Shown: positions 24,493-33,478 of the stretch, one piece after another
Layout of the letters: each line of letters begins with the position of its first letter
Position numbering within the stretch: the stretch's first letter is position 1
Source: Billgrantia bachuensis
Lineage (GTDB): Bacteria; Pseudomonadota; Gammaproteobacteria; Pseudomonadales; Halomonadaceae
Reading direction: 5' to 3'
NCBI RefSeq assembly: GCF_011742165.1
Contig: NZ_JAAQTO010000065.1
Location: 1-52,311, forward strand
DNA: 52,311 nucleotides
Translations under genes and position numbers: made by a program
The notes under the pieces: generated by a model
Seen by the model: the letters and a program-made list of their open reading frames with translations, nothing else
Databases searched by the model: none
Told to the model about the DNA's origin: nothing

Positions 24493-25850
24493 TGAGGTTT
24501 CTCCCTGTTGGCCCGTACCCGATCGAGAGCGGCTTGCAGCCGGGCTATGAAGTGATCGGGAACCGAGGGGTGGCAGGCCAGATAAAGATCCACCTCGTTG
24601 AAGGAGAACAGACGACGCAGCGGCAGGTCGGCCTCCTCGGCGAGGAGCCAGGCGGTCTGTTCGCCGGTGACCCAGGCATCGATCAATCCGGCACGCAGAC
24701 GGCCGACGTTCTCGCGTTCGGCACTGGCCACGACGATGGGAACCCCTTGATTGGCCACGTATTGGCCGACGGCATCCTTGCGAAAGCTGCCCACGCGCAG
24801 CTCTGCCAGGTCGGCCAGGGAGTCGGCTTCGATGCCTGCCTCTTCGAGGGCGAAGGCGGCCCAGGTACTCGATACCAAGGGACCCACCCAGGTGAACAGC
24901 GACTCGCGCTCGGGCGTGCGGGTAGTCGAATAGACGCAGTGGCGCTCGCGCAGCTGGGCTTCGGTCAGGGCCCGTGCCCAGGGCAGCAGGCGGAAGTCGG
25001 CGGCGAGTTCGGCGTCATCCAGGGCGGCCCGCAGCAGTTCGGTGGCGTTCCCCGTAACCCGGCCGTCGTCGTCTTGATAATTGTAGGGCGGGTACTCCTC
25101 GGTATTGAAGGCGATGGTGCCGCCGAGGATATCGCTGACGACACCCTGTTCGCGCAGACGATCCAGTGCCATCTGCATGCGCTCGACCAGGAGCGGGTCC
25201 GTGTCGCGATGCAGGGCATAGTAAAGATCGGACTCACTGATGGTTAATGCGGGAACGAAGTCAGTAGTGGGCAGGCCCTCCTCCTGCATCAGCCAGAAGG
25301 CCACGTCTTCGCCATAGGCCCACAGGTCGACCCGGCCACGCTCGAGCATGCGCAGTGCGCTGACATTGGAAATCGCCGCATGCACCTGACTTTCCGGCAC
25401 GCCGGCTTCCTGTAGCCGCTGATCGCCGATATCCTCACGGATGATGGCGATGCGATAGCCGCCGGCGATCGCATCCTCGATATCGTTCAATTTGATGCCA
25501 CTGTCACGACGAGCAATCAGCGTGACCCTATCGGTGGCAATGGGACCGACCCACTGGAACAGCTCCTCGCGCTGCTCGGTGCGCGTGGTGGAGAAGAGTA
25601 CCGTACCCGGCTCGGATAGGGCGGTATCGTAGCCGCGTGCCCATGGGTAATAGAGCACGTCGTCGCGGGATAGCGCGGTATCTGTCTCGGCAAAGATCCG
25701 TTCGAGCAGCTCGATGGAAATACCTTCGAGGCGATCGTTGTGCCGATAATTGTAGGGTGGGTACTCTTCGGTGATGAAGGTCAGCCCTTCCAGGCCGGCC
25801 GCTGCCGGGAGGGGCAGCAATACCAGCATCAGCAATAGCCACTTTTTCAT
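24489..25850 (-). CDS. Tandem-domain periplasmic substrate-binding protein (two SBP_bac_3 modules)
   Basis: A 453-residue exported protein with a signal peptide ending PAAAG. It contains two copies of the amino-acid-binding-protein fold: the opening motif TEEYPPYNY occurs at residues 27-35 and again at 250-258, each followed by a STTRT..RE.LF.WVGP block. The usual length of one module is about 225-250 residues, so this is a true duplication. No transporter subunits are nearby; the gene overlaps a membrane diguanylate cyclase, which suggests a sensing role. The ATG at 25850 opens a textbook signal sequence. Confidence 0.85.
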   Translation of the reverse strand: MKKWLLLMLVLLPLPAAAGLEGLTFITEEYPPYNYRHNDRLEGISIELLERIFAETDTALSRDDVLYYPWARGYDTALSEPGTVLFSTTRTEQREELFQWVGPIATDRVTLIARRDSGIKLNDIEDAIAGGYRIAIIREDIGDQRLQEAGVPESQVHAAISNVSALRMLERGRVDLWAYGEDVAFWLMQEEGLPTTDFVPALTISESDLYYALHRDTDPLLVERMQMALDRLREQGVVSDILGGTIAFNTEEYPPYNYQDDDGRVTGNATELLRAALDDAELAADFRLLPWARALTEAQLRERHCVYSTTRTPERESLFTWVGPLVSSTWAAFALEEAGIEADSLADLAELRVGSFRKDAVGQYVANQGVPIVVASAERENVGRLRAGLIDAWVTGEQTAWLLAEEADLPLRRLFSFNEVDLYLACHPSVPDHFIARLQAALDRVRANREKPQ

Positions 25851-26105
25851 GCGCTCTGCCCCTGCCTGCTTGTTCTTCTGACCTCCGCGTGACGGTGCCA
25901 GTCACGGTTACGAGCCGCCTGTCTGCGTTTGTCTGGTCAGGTGGCGCCTGGATGAAGCCAACAGCATGACAAAATTGCTTAACCCAGGTTAACAAAGATA
26001 ATGCCCGTGGTATGGCGAGAAGTGAAGAACGCCTTTCTCCACGTTTTGCGAATGGCTATTGCCGGCCGACAGGCATCGCGGGCCGACCGAATGCGAAGGT
26101 GAGCG

Positions 26106-27221
26106 TTACGCTTCGGGCTCTAGTCGATAGAGCGTGCCGCTCTCGTCGCCGACAAGCATGTAAATATAGCCGTCGGGCCCTTGGCGCACGTCACGTACTG
26201 GGCCGAATGTCTCGTCGAGCAGCGCTTCCTCTTCGGTAACTTCATTGCCTCTTATGACGAGGCGATGGAGCTGCTCGCTCTCCAGTCCGCCGACGAGCAG
26301 GTTCCCCTCCCACTCGGGATAATGATCCCCATTGATCACCGCCAGGCCCGAAGGCGACACGTTCTCGGAAAAGCGATAGGCAGGCTCGACGACTTCCTCC
26401 TCATTGAAGAATCCGCTGCTGGCGCCCAGTTCCAGCAATTCGGTATCTTCACCCTCAGCCGCCGCGCCGTGATTCTTGCCGGGCTGGATGAGCAGCACTT
26501 CGTCATGACCGTTGCTGCGCGCTTCCACGGCCCAGACGTAGCCGCGCTTCTCATCCACGGCCAATCCCAGAACGTGGCGATGCCCCCATGAGTAGATTCT
26601 GGGAAGGAAGCCGGCCTCTTCGAGGAGCGGATTGTCCTCTGGCGCCAGGCCCTGCGGGTCGAGCCGCAGTATCGAGCCGGCATGGTCCTGGGTATCCTGA
26701 GCCCGTTCGGGGTCACCGCGGTCGCCGACGGACATCAGCAGGGTGTCGTCCTCCAGCCAGGCGAGTCGCGAGCCGGCACGAGGGCCGGGTTCGGAGCGCC
26801 GGTTCTGCTCAAACAACTCTTCCACGTCCACCAGTTGGTCGCCGGCCAGGCGACCGCGTGCCAGCGCCGTGGCAGTGGAGTCGGTATCGCCGCTGGCGTA
26901 GGTGAAGTAGATCCAGCCGGTATCGGGGTAGTCGGGAGAGGCGGCGACGTCGAGCAGGCCTGCCTGGCCCTCGACATGGATACCGGGCAGACCTTCGACC
27001 TCTTGCCGTTCGCCGTTGTAGAACGTCTGGATCTGTCCGGTGCGCTCGCTGATGACGAAGAGTCCACCGGGCAGGACGGCCACGCCCCAAGGCTGTTCGA
27101 GGTCCTCCGCCACCGGCACCAAACGCAAGTCCTGGGTGGTGCTCAAGGACGTTTCTTCGGCATGTACCGATGCTGCGGCCAAGGTCAGCCCCAGCAAGGA
27201 GATAACACTCAAGCGTTCCAT
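26106..27221 (-). CDS. PQQ sugar dehydrogenase-like exported beta-propeller, catalytic residues altered
   Basis: A 371-residue exported protein (signal peptide ending SVHA) of the soluble glucose/sorbosone dehydrogenase family: LEQPWGVAVLPGG, GLLDVAASPDY, LLMSVGDRGDPERAQD, LRLDPQG, and the C-terminal GPVRDVRQGPDGYIYML are all typical. However, the usual catalytic HFGSRL reads PRAGSRL (His replaced near R148), GHRNPQGL reads GHRHVLGL (Asn replaced at H216), and the EHGPRGGDE block reads EARSNGHDE. PQQ binding or catalysis may therefore be lost or changed. It is a single gene, divergent from the MFS gene, in a genome that makes PQQ. Confidence 0.8.
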   Translation of the reverse strand: MERLSVISLLGLTLAAASVHAEETSLSTTQDLRLVPVAEDLEQPWGVAVLPGGLFVISERTGQIQTFYNGERQEVEGLPGIHVEGQAGLLDVAASPDYPDTGWIYFTYASGDTDSTATALARGRLAGDQLVDVEELFEQNRRSEPGPRAGSRLAWLEDDTLLMSVGDRGDPERAQDTQDHAGSILRLDPQGLAPEDNPLLEEAGFLPRIYSWGHRHVLGLAVDEKRGYVWAVEARSNGHDEVLLIQPGKNHGAAAEGEDTELLELGASSGFFNEEEVVEPAYRFSENVSPSGLAVINGDHYPEWEGNLLVGGLESEQLHRLVIRGNEVTEEEALLDETFGPVRDVRQGPDGYIYMLVGDESGTLYRLEPEA

Positions 27222-27342
27222 TGCTTGTCTCCAGTCTGAAATGTCGCTCTTAGTGTAGTGAAAGCAGTCTTGTCGTCATTCTTCTCCCGATAAGCTGATA
27301 GGCTAGGCGCTTCGGATGAGGCAGGCAGGGAGAGGAGGGACG

Positions 27343-28728
27343 ATGAGCGCGATGCCGGCCGTTGGCGGTACGACACCCAGACTGCGGGCGTCAAAGCGGG
27401 AAATCTTTGGCTGGGCGATGTTCGATTTCGCCAACCAGGCCTATACGCTGCTGATCATCACCGTGGTGTTCGGTGAGCTGTTCACCACCGTCATCGTCGG
27501 CGATCGCGATGACGGCTTCCGCCTGGCCAACCTGCTGTGGAGTCTGGCGCTGGCCGTCAGCTACCTGCTGGTGGTGATCACCGGCCCGCTTTGCGGTGCG
27601 GTAATGGACTACCGAGCGGCCAAGAAGCGTTTCCTGTTCGTCAGTTACATCGCCACCGTGGTGGCGACCGCGCTGCTCTATTTCGTCGCGCCTGGCTACG
27701 TCATGCTCGGGTTCTTGCTGATCGTGGTGTCCAACTACGCCTACTCCATGGGCGAGTCGTTCATTGCCGCCTTCCTGCCCGACCTCGGCCCGCCGCAGGA
27801 CCTCGGCAAGATCTCCGGCTTCGGCTGGGCGCTGGGCTACGTGGGCGGCCTCTTTGCCGCCGGTTTCACCCTGGTGGCGCTGGGCGAGGCCACGGCCGAC
27901 AACTTCGAGCGCATCCGCTGGGTGGGTCCCTTCGCTGCGGCGTTCTTCCTGGTCACCGCCATTCCCACCTTTCTCTGGGTGAAGGAGCGAGGCACGCCCC
28001 AGCCGCACCGCAAGCGCTATCGTGAGATCGCCTGGGAGCGCGTCTCCACCACCCTGCATGAGCTGCGGCGCTTTCGCGACCTGGGCATCTTCCTGGTGTC
28101 GCTGCTGTTCTCCATGGCCGGCGTCTACATTATCATCGCCTTCGCCTTCATCTACGGCGCCCAGGTGATCGGCTGGGACGAATCGATCCGCAACGTGATG
28201 TTCATCATCGTACAGATCACCGCCGCGGCCGGTGCGCTGGGCTTCGGTTTCCTGCAGGATCGTATCGGCACCAAGATCACCTACCAGTTGACCCTGCTGC
28301 TGTGGGTGGCGGCGATACTCGCCATCTGGGCCACGCCGGAGGTCACCGCTTGGCTCAACGCCAGCCTGGGGCTCGACTGGGAGGCCCAGCACCTGTTCCT
28401 GTTCGTGGGCTGCCTGGCGGGGCTCTCGCTGGGCTCGAGCCAATCGGCCAGCCGTGCCTTGGTGGGGCTGTTCTCGCCCACGCGCAAGGCCGCCGAGTTC
28501 TTCGGCTTCTGGGGGCTGGCCAACAAGCTTGCCGGGGTCATCGGCATCATCGGCTTGGGGCTCTTGCAGACGGTGGTGGGGCTGCAGGCCTCTATCCTGC
28601 TGTGCGCGGCGTTGTTCATCGTGGCGATGCTGATCTGCCTGGCGGTAAACCAGGCCCGGGGGCAACAGGCGGCCGTCGAGTGGGAGGCGCGCAACGGGCA
28701 CGCCATGCCGGGAGACGCCGGGCGATGA
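27343..28728 (+). CDS. Atg22/UMF1-type MFS transporter
   Basis: A 461-residue membrane protein with twelve predicted segments. The start of the conserved part, EIFGWAMFDFANQAYTLLI, and GPLCGAVMDYRAAKKRFLF, ISGFGWALGYVGGLFAAGF and GLFSPTRKAAEFFGFWGLANK are diagnostic for the UMF1/Atg22-like family. The substrate is unknown; amino acid efflux is suggested for the vacuolar relative. GGAGGG lies before the ATG at 27343; an ATG at 27316 is further from any ribosome site. It overlaps the next permease gene by 4 bases. Confidence 0.9.
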   Translation: MSAMPAVGGTTPRLRASKREIFGWAMFDFANQAYTLLIITVVFGELFTTVIVGDRDDGFRLANLLWSLALAVSYLLVVITGPLCGAVMDYRAAKKRFLFVSYIATVVATALLYFVAPGYVMLGFLLIVVSNYAYSMGESFIAAFLPDLGPPQDLGKISGFGWALGYVGGLFAAGFTLVALGEATADNFERIRWVGPFAAAFFLVTAIPTFLWVKERGTPQPHRKRYREIAWERVSTTLHELRRFRDLGIFLVSLLFSMAGVYIIIAFAFIYGAQVIGWDESIRNVMFIIVQITAAAGALGFGFLQDRIGTKITYQLTLLLWVAAILAIWATPEVTAWLNASLGLDWEAQHLFLFVGCLAGLSLGSSQSASRALVGLFSPTRKAAEFFGFWGLANKLAGVIGIIGLGLLQTVVGLQASILLCAALFIVAMLICLAVNQARGQQAAVEWEARNGHAMPGDAGR

Positions 28729-29474
28729 CCCTGGATCCTGTGTTGCTGGCACTGGTGGCCGCAACCTTCGTTGTCGCCGGTATCGTCAAGGGCGTGATCG
28801 GCATGGGTATGCCGACGGTGTCGCTGGCATTGCTCACCGCCACGGTGGGGTTGCCATCGGCCATGGCCCTGCTGCTGGCACCGACCATCGTCACCAATGT
28901 TTGGCAGGCGCTGGCAGGTGGGGACCTGCAGCAGATCCTGCGGCGCCTCTGGCCCTTCCTATTGGCCTCGGTGGTTACCGTGTGGCTGGGCGTGGGCGTG
29001 TTGGCCAGGGTCGACGTTCGCTGGCTTTCCGGCCTGCTGGGCGTATTGATCGCCTTCTATGCCCTTTCGGGGCTGTTCAATCTCGGCTTCGGCAAGTTGG
29101 TCAGCCGTGGTCGCCATGCGGCACCCGTGAATGGTGCGCTGACCGGCCTGCTTACCGGTATGACCGGTTCCTCGGTGTTTCCCGGCGTGGCCTATCTACA
29201 ATCCCTCGGCCTGCCACGGGACATGCTGATCCAGGCCATGGGCGTACTGTTCGTCGTTACCACCATGGCACTAGGGTTCTCCATGGGTGAGCAGCGCTTG
29301 CTCAGCATGGAGCTTGCGCTGCTCTCCGTGGGCGCGGTGATACCGGCCCTTCTCGGCATGCAGCTTGGTCAGCGGTTGCGCCAACGGCTTTCCGAGGCGA
29401 CCTTTCGCCGCGTCTTCCTCAGTGGTCTGCTGGCCATGGGCGCCTACCTGCTGCTGCGGTCTCTAACGGGCTAG
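28725..29474 (+). CDS. TauE/SafE family permease
   Basis: A 249-residue membrane protein with about seven to eight hydrophobic segments and the TauE/SafE pattern: VAGIVKGVIGMGMPTVSLAL near the start and GALTGLLTGMTGSSVFPGV in the middle, the two inverted repeats of the family. Such permeases move sulfonates or other organic anions. The ATG at 28725 overlaps the MFS stop as ATGA, so the two are an operon. The substrate cannot be deduced. It ends 10 bases from the convergent hydrolase gene. Confidence 0.9.
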   Translation: MTLDPVLLALVAATFVVAGIVKGVIGMGMPTVSLALLTATVGLPSAMALLLAPTIVTNVWQALAGGDLQQILRRLWPFLLASVVTVWLGVGVLARVDVRWLSGLLGVLIAFYALSGLFNLGFGKLVSRGRHAAPVNGALTGLLTGMTGSSVFPGVAYLQSLGLPRDMLIQAMGVLFVVTTMALGFSMGEQRLLSMELALLSVGAVIPALLGMQLGQRLRQRLSEATFRRVFLSGLLAMGAYLLLRSLTG

Positions 29475-29484
29475 CCAAGACGCC

Positions 29485-30720
29485 TCACTCGGCAAGAAAG
29501 TCGCGGATGCGATCGCCGGCCTGGCCAATGGCCAGCACGCCGTCGAGGTGGCCGCGACTGCCTTCAAGCGTGACCAGCTCGACCTCGGTGCCGTCGGCCT
29601 CGATCAACTCGGCGGTTTCACGCACGCCTTGCGGCGCAAAGACCAGATCGTTCTCGCTGTAGAGAATCAGGCTGGGGGCGCCGATGCGTGCCAGCCCCTC
29701 CTCGAGGCTCTCGCCGTGGCCGGTGACGAACGCCTGGTTGGCTTTCACCAGGTAGAGGAAATGGTTGGCGTCGGCGACTTCGGCCCGCGCCGCAGCGATG
29801 TCGTCGAGTGTCTGCTCGATGGCGTAGCGCGCCTCGAGTTCGCGGGTGGGGTCGGCGTCATCGTCGGCCCAGCTACGGTCGAAAGTGGCATTGGCCCACT
29901 GCCAGTGGTTGGCGTCGAGGGTGACCAGCTTGAGCGATTCGCGCAGACCGTCCAGCGGCGGCTCGCCGGCGTAGTAGTCGCCCTCGTTCCAGTTGGCGTC
30001 CAGGCGGATGGGCGCGGCCCAGGCGCTCAGGGTGGCCAGCAGCCAGGGGTCGGTGACACCCCCACCGATCACCGGGATCAGCCGTTCGACCCGCTCGGGA
30101 TAGGCGCTGGCCCACTCGTAGGCTTGCAGTGCGCCCATGGAGGCTCCCATCACCGCGTGCAGACGTTCGATACCTTGACTCTCGAGCAGCGCCTTTTGCA
30201 CCTCGACGAAGTCACGAATGTTGACCAGCGGGAAATCCGTGCCCCAGGGCTCGCCGCTTTCGGGGTTGGTCGTGGCCGGCCCGGTGGTGGTCACGTTGGG
30301 GGCGTGGGCATTGAGGTTGACCAGGGTGTCCGAGGCGATGATGTAGTACTCGTCGGTATCCAGCGGTTTGCCGGGACCGATGATGGCGTCCCAGTAGCCG
30401 GGTGCGGCGTCATCCTCGGCGTAACGGCCGGCGGCATGGCTGGTGCCGGAGAAGAAGTGGGTGATCAGGATGACGTTGTCCTTCTCTTCGTTGAGCTCGC
30501 CGTAGGCCTCCCAGCCGATGCGTACCGGGGCGATGGTCTCGCCGCCGACGGTGGTGTACTCCTCCATCTCGAAGACCTGCTTTTCCACCAGCCCATCCCA
30601 TGCCGCCGCTGTGCTGCTGGCGAGCAGCATGAAGTTGGCCAGGGCAGCACAGGCAAGGTGCAGGGAGCCTTGGGAATGGCGGGCAACGTTCACGGTCGAA
30701 TGTGAGATGCTGTCGTGCAT
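29485..30720 (-). CDS. Exported alpha/beta hydrolase of the homoserine O-acetyltransferase (MetX) type
   Basis: A 411-residue alpha/beta-hydrolase. The nucleophile elbow is GASMGALQAYEW, the acid is in LILYSENDLVFAP and the base His in SRGHLDGVL. NVILITHFFSGTSHAAGRY and GYWDAIIGPGKPLDTDEYY match the MetX family. Unlike the cytoplasmic enzyme of methionine synthesis it has an N-terminal export signal (ACAALANFMLLASSTAAA), so it should act in the periplasm, where acetyl-CoA is absent; a hydrolase role is more likely. AAGGA precedes the ATG at 30720. It is monocistronic. Confidence 0.85.
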   Translation of the reverse strand: MHDSISHSTVNVARHSQGSLHLACAALANFMLLASSTAAAWDGLVEKQVFEMEEYTTVGGETIAPVRIGWEAYGELNEEKDNVILITHFFSGTSHAAGRYAEDDAAPGYWDAIIGPGKPLDTDEYYIIASDTLVNLNAHAPNVTTTGPATTNPESGEPWGTDFPLVNIRDFVEVQKALLESQGIERLHAVMGASMGALQAYEWASAYPERVERLIPVIGGGVTDPWLLATLSAWAAPIRLDANWNEGDYYAGEPPLDGLRESLKLVTLDANHWQWANATFDRSWADDDADPTRELEARYAIEQTLDDIAAARAEVADANHFLYLVKANQAFVTGHGESLEEGLARIGAPSLILYSENDLVFAPQGVRETAELIEADGTEVELVTLEGSRGHLDGVLAIGQAGDRIRDFLAE

Positions 30721-30878
30721 GTGGCTATCCTTGTCGTTATCGGGTCGCTGGGCATCCGCGGATGACGCCCGGCGAATGCCAGAGAGAATGCAGCCAAGGG
30801 AAGCTTGGCGCCGTTTAGTACAGACAGTGGGAACAGGGGTGTCAAAGCGGGTGAAGCCTGCTAACCAGGAGACGGGAC

Positions 30879-31406
30879 ATGAGCCGACAGAGCGGTTCGA
30901 TCCGGCGTACCGGAATGGGCATGATGCTGCTGTTCTGGGTGGCCTTCATCGGCTTCGGCAGCTGGTGGCTGCATGGCTTCATCGAGACCCAGCGCAATCC
31001 CAATGCTCATCTGGTCAATGCCGTGACCGGGGCGGAGGAGTCGATCGTGCTCGAGCGCAACCGCTCGGGCCACTTCGTAGCTACCGGGCGCATCAATGGC
31101 GAGCCGGTCGATTTCCTGCTCGACACCGGCGCCACCTACGTCGCTGTGTCGGCTGAATTGGCCGAGCGGTTGGGGCTGGAGCGTGCGGGGGCCGCCTGGT
31201 TCAACACCGCCAACGGACGTGTACGCGGCGACATGACCTGGCTCGATGAGGTCAGCCTGGGAGGCTTTACCGCCGCCGAGGTGCGTGGCTCCATCAGTCC
31301 TGGGCTTGGTGATGACATGGCCCTGCTGGGCATGAGCTTTCTCAATCGGTTCGATATCGAAATACGTGATACCCGTATGGTCCTGCGTCCGGCGCAGCAG
31401 CCCTGA
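30879..31406 (+). CDS. Membrane-anchored retropepsin-like aspartic protease
   Basis: A 175-residue protein with one N-terminal membrane helix (about residues 12-32) and a single aspartic protease domain. The active-site motif is DTG at 82-84 in VDFLLDTGATYVAVSAELAE, and GMSFLNRFDIEIRDTRMVL is the typical C-terminal block. Members of this clan AA group work as dimers. A GGAGACGGGAC ribosome site precedes the ATG. The next gene starts 9 bases later on the same strand. The natural substrate is unknown. Confidence 0.9.
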   Translation: MSRQSGSIRRTGMGMMLLFWVAFIGFGSWWLHGFIETQRNPNAHLVNAVTGAEESIVLERNRSGHFVATGRINGEPVDFLLDTGATYVAVSAELAERLGLERAGAAWFNTANGRVRGDMTWLDEVSLGGFTAAEVRGSISPGLGDDMALLGMSFLNRFDIEIRDTRMVLRPAQQP

Positions 31407-31414
31407 GGAGAGGA

Positions 31415-32377
31415 ATGGCGAATTTCTGGCGAGGCAGGCGAGCTGTAAGACCGGACCAGATTCCCGGCCCGGGGTGGCTGGATATCTGCTGGCGAGTCAA
31501 GGTGCAGTTAACGGATGATCGGGTCGGCATGCTGGCGGCCGGTATTGCTTTCTATGCGCTGTTGTCGCTCTTTCCGGCCATTGGTGCGGTCATATCGCTG
31601 TGGGCGTTGGCGTTCGATCCGGCCGAGATGGCCCGCCAGATCGGCGAACTGAGCCGCTTCATGCCCCCGGGGGGTGCCCGGCTGATCAACGAGCAGGCCC
31701 GGCAAGTCAGCGAGAACACCGATACCGGGCTCAGCCTGACGGCTCTGTTCGGTCTGGTCGTGGCGATGTTCCTCGCCTCCAAGGGAGTACGCGGCCTGAT
31801 GGTGGGGCTCAACGTGGTCTATGGCGAGGAAGACCGGCGCGGTCTGGTACAGCGCATGCTGGTGACGGCCGCTTTGACCGTCGGGTTGATCATGATGTCG
31901 CTGGCGGCCACCATGTTCGTGGCCTTGTATCCCATCGCCGTCGCCTGGCTCGTCCTCGAGGGACCTCTCGTCACCCTGATCACCTGGCTGCGCTGGCCGG
32001 CGCTGTTGTTGTTGATGATGTTCGTCATTGCCGTGCTCTATCGCTATGGGCCCTATCGCAGCTCGCCGCACTGGGAGTGGGTCAGCGCGGGCACGGTGAC
32101 AGCGACGCTGCTGTGGCTGCTCGGTTCGGGTGGGCTGTCGCTCTACGTCAGCCAGTTCGCCAATATGGATGAGCTATACGGCTCACTGGGTGCCGTGGTT
32201 GTGTTGATGCTGTGGTTCTGGCTCTCTTCGTACGTCGTATTGCTGGGAGCCGAGATCAACGCTGAAATGGAGCGCCAGACCCGGCGTGACACCACGGTGG
32301 GCGAGTCCCGGCCAATGGGCGAACGAGGCGCCTACGTTGCCGATACCCTGGGGCCGAAGCGACCGTGGCGCAAATGA
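31415..32377 (+). CDS. YihY/BrkB family inner-membrane protein
   Basis: A 320-residue protein with six hydrophobic segments. The hallmarks VGMLAAGIAFYALLSLFPA, GVRGLMVGLNVVYGEED and the closing YGSLGAVVVLMLWFWLSSYV followed by VLLGAEINAEMERQ are those of the YihY (formerly RNase BN) family. It is an integral membrane protein of unknown transport or export role. AGGAG lies 4 bases before the ATG. It is probably cotranscribed with the protease gene upstream and the oxidase gene downstream (17-base gap). Confidence 0.93.
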   Translation: MANFWRGRRAVRPDQIPGPGWLDICWRVKVQLTDDRVGMLAAGIAFYALLSLFPAIGAVISLWALAFDPAEMARQIGELSRFMPPGGARLINEQARQVSENTDTGLSLTALFGLVVAMFLASKGVRGLMVGLNVVYGEEDRRGLVQRMLVTAALTVGLIMMSLAATMFVALYPIAVAWLVLEGPLVTLITWLRWPALLLLMMFVIAVLYRYGPYRSSPHWEWVSAGTVTATLLWLLGSGGLSLYVSQFANMDELYGSLGAVVVLMLWFWLSSYVVLLGAEINAEMERQTRRDTTVGESRPMGERGAYVADTLGPKRPWRK

Positions 32378-32394
32378 CAACAGGGAGAAGACCC

Positions 32395-33435
32395 ATGAGC
32401 CTGACCCGCCAGCTCGGCATCGAGTTACCCATCCTCCAGGCGCCCATGGCAGGCGTGCAGGGCAGCGACCTGGCCGTGGCAGTGAGCGAGGCGGGTGGGC
32501 TGGGCGCCTTGCCCTGCGCCATGCTTTTGCCCGAGGCAATGGCAGATGAGCTGCGCCGCATCCGTGCTGCGACGACGCGGCCGCTCAACGTCAATTTCTT
32601 CTGTCATGCCGCGCCGACGCCGGACGATGTACGTCTGGAGCGCTGGCACCAGGCGCTGGCGCCCTATTACGCCGAGTTCGGCCTGGACATCGACAGCGTG
32701 CCGGCCGGAGCCGGGCGGCGCCCGTTCGACCAGGCGGCCTGCGACGCCCTGGAGCCGTTCCGCCCGGAAGTGGTCAGCTTCCACTTCGGCCTGCCGGAGC
32801 CGGCACTGATCGAGCGGGTCAAGGGCTGGGGAGCGATCGTGCTCTCTTCGGCTACCACGGTTGCAGAGGCGCGCTGGCTCGAGGCGCGCGGCGTCGACGC
32901 GGTGATCGCCCAGGGCGTGGAAGCGGGCGGCCATCGCGGCATGTTCCTCGACGACGACATTACCACCCAAGTGGGCACCTTCGCCCTGCTGCCCCAGGTC
33001 GTGGAGGCCGTCTCGCTGCCGGTGATTGCCGCCGGGGGGATTGCCGATGCGCGTGGCGTGGCGGCCGCCCTGGCCCTGGGTGCATCGGCCGTGCAAGTCG
33101 GCACCGCCTTTTTGTGCTGCCCGGAAGCCACCACCTCGACACTCCATCGCCAGGCGCTGCAGAGCGAGGCCGCGCGACATACGGCGCTGACCAATCTCTA
33201 CACCGGCCGACCGGCCCGCGGCATTCTCACCCGGCTGATGCGTGAGCTCGGCCCGCTCAGTGAGGTAGCTCCGGCGTTTCCCCTGGCCACCGCCGCCATC
33301 GCCCCGCTGCGCAGCGCCGCCGAGGCGGTAGGCAGCGCCGAATTCTCGCCGCTGTGGGCCGGGCAGAATGCCAGTGCCTGCCGTGAGATACCCGCGGGCG
33401 AGGTGGTGCGCGCACTCGCCGCAGGCCTGCGCTGA
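32395..33435 (+). CDS. Nitronate monooxygenase (2-nitropropane dioxygenase family)
   Basis: A 346-residue FMN-dependent TIM-barrel enzyme. It opens TRQLGIELPILQAPMAGVQG, has the key block VIAQGVEAGGHRGMFL with the catalytic His, and VIAAGGIADARGVAAALALG with AVQVGTAFL for the FMN phosphate. The family oxidises alkyl nitronates such as propionate 3-nitronate. The ATG at 32395 has GGGAGAAG 5 bases upstream and is preferred to the ATG at 32365, which lies in the previous gene. Length is normal for class I. Confidence 0.92.
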   Translation: MSLTRQLGIELPILQAPMAGVQGSDLAVAVSEAGGLGALPCAMLLPEAMADELRRIRAATTRPLNVNFFCHAAPTPDDVRLERWHQALAPYYAEFGLDIDSVPAGAGRRPFDQAACDALEPFRPEVVSFHFGLPEPALIERVKGWGAIVLSSATTVAEARWLEARGVDAVIAQGVEAGGHRGMFLDDDITTQVGTFALLPQVVEAVSLPVIAAGGIADARGVAAALALGASAVQVGTAFLCCPEATTSTLHRQALQSEAARHTALTNLYTGRPARGILTRLMRELGPLSEVAPAFPLATAAIAPLRSAAEAVGSAEFSPLWAGQNASACREIPAGEVVRALAAGLR

Positions 33436-33478
33436 ACGCAAGGATGGCGAGGAGCTGCGAGGCTGATATCATGGATGC

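Noticed and set aside
27391..28764. 457-codon open frame opposite the MFS gene
   Set aside because: Antisense shadow; the translated product is low-complexity Gln/Glu/His/Arg and has no family pattern.
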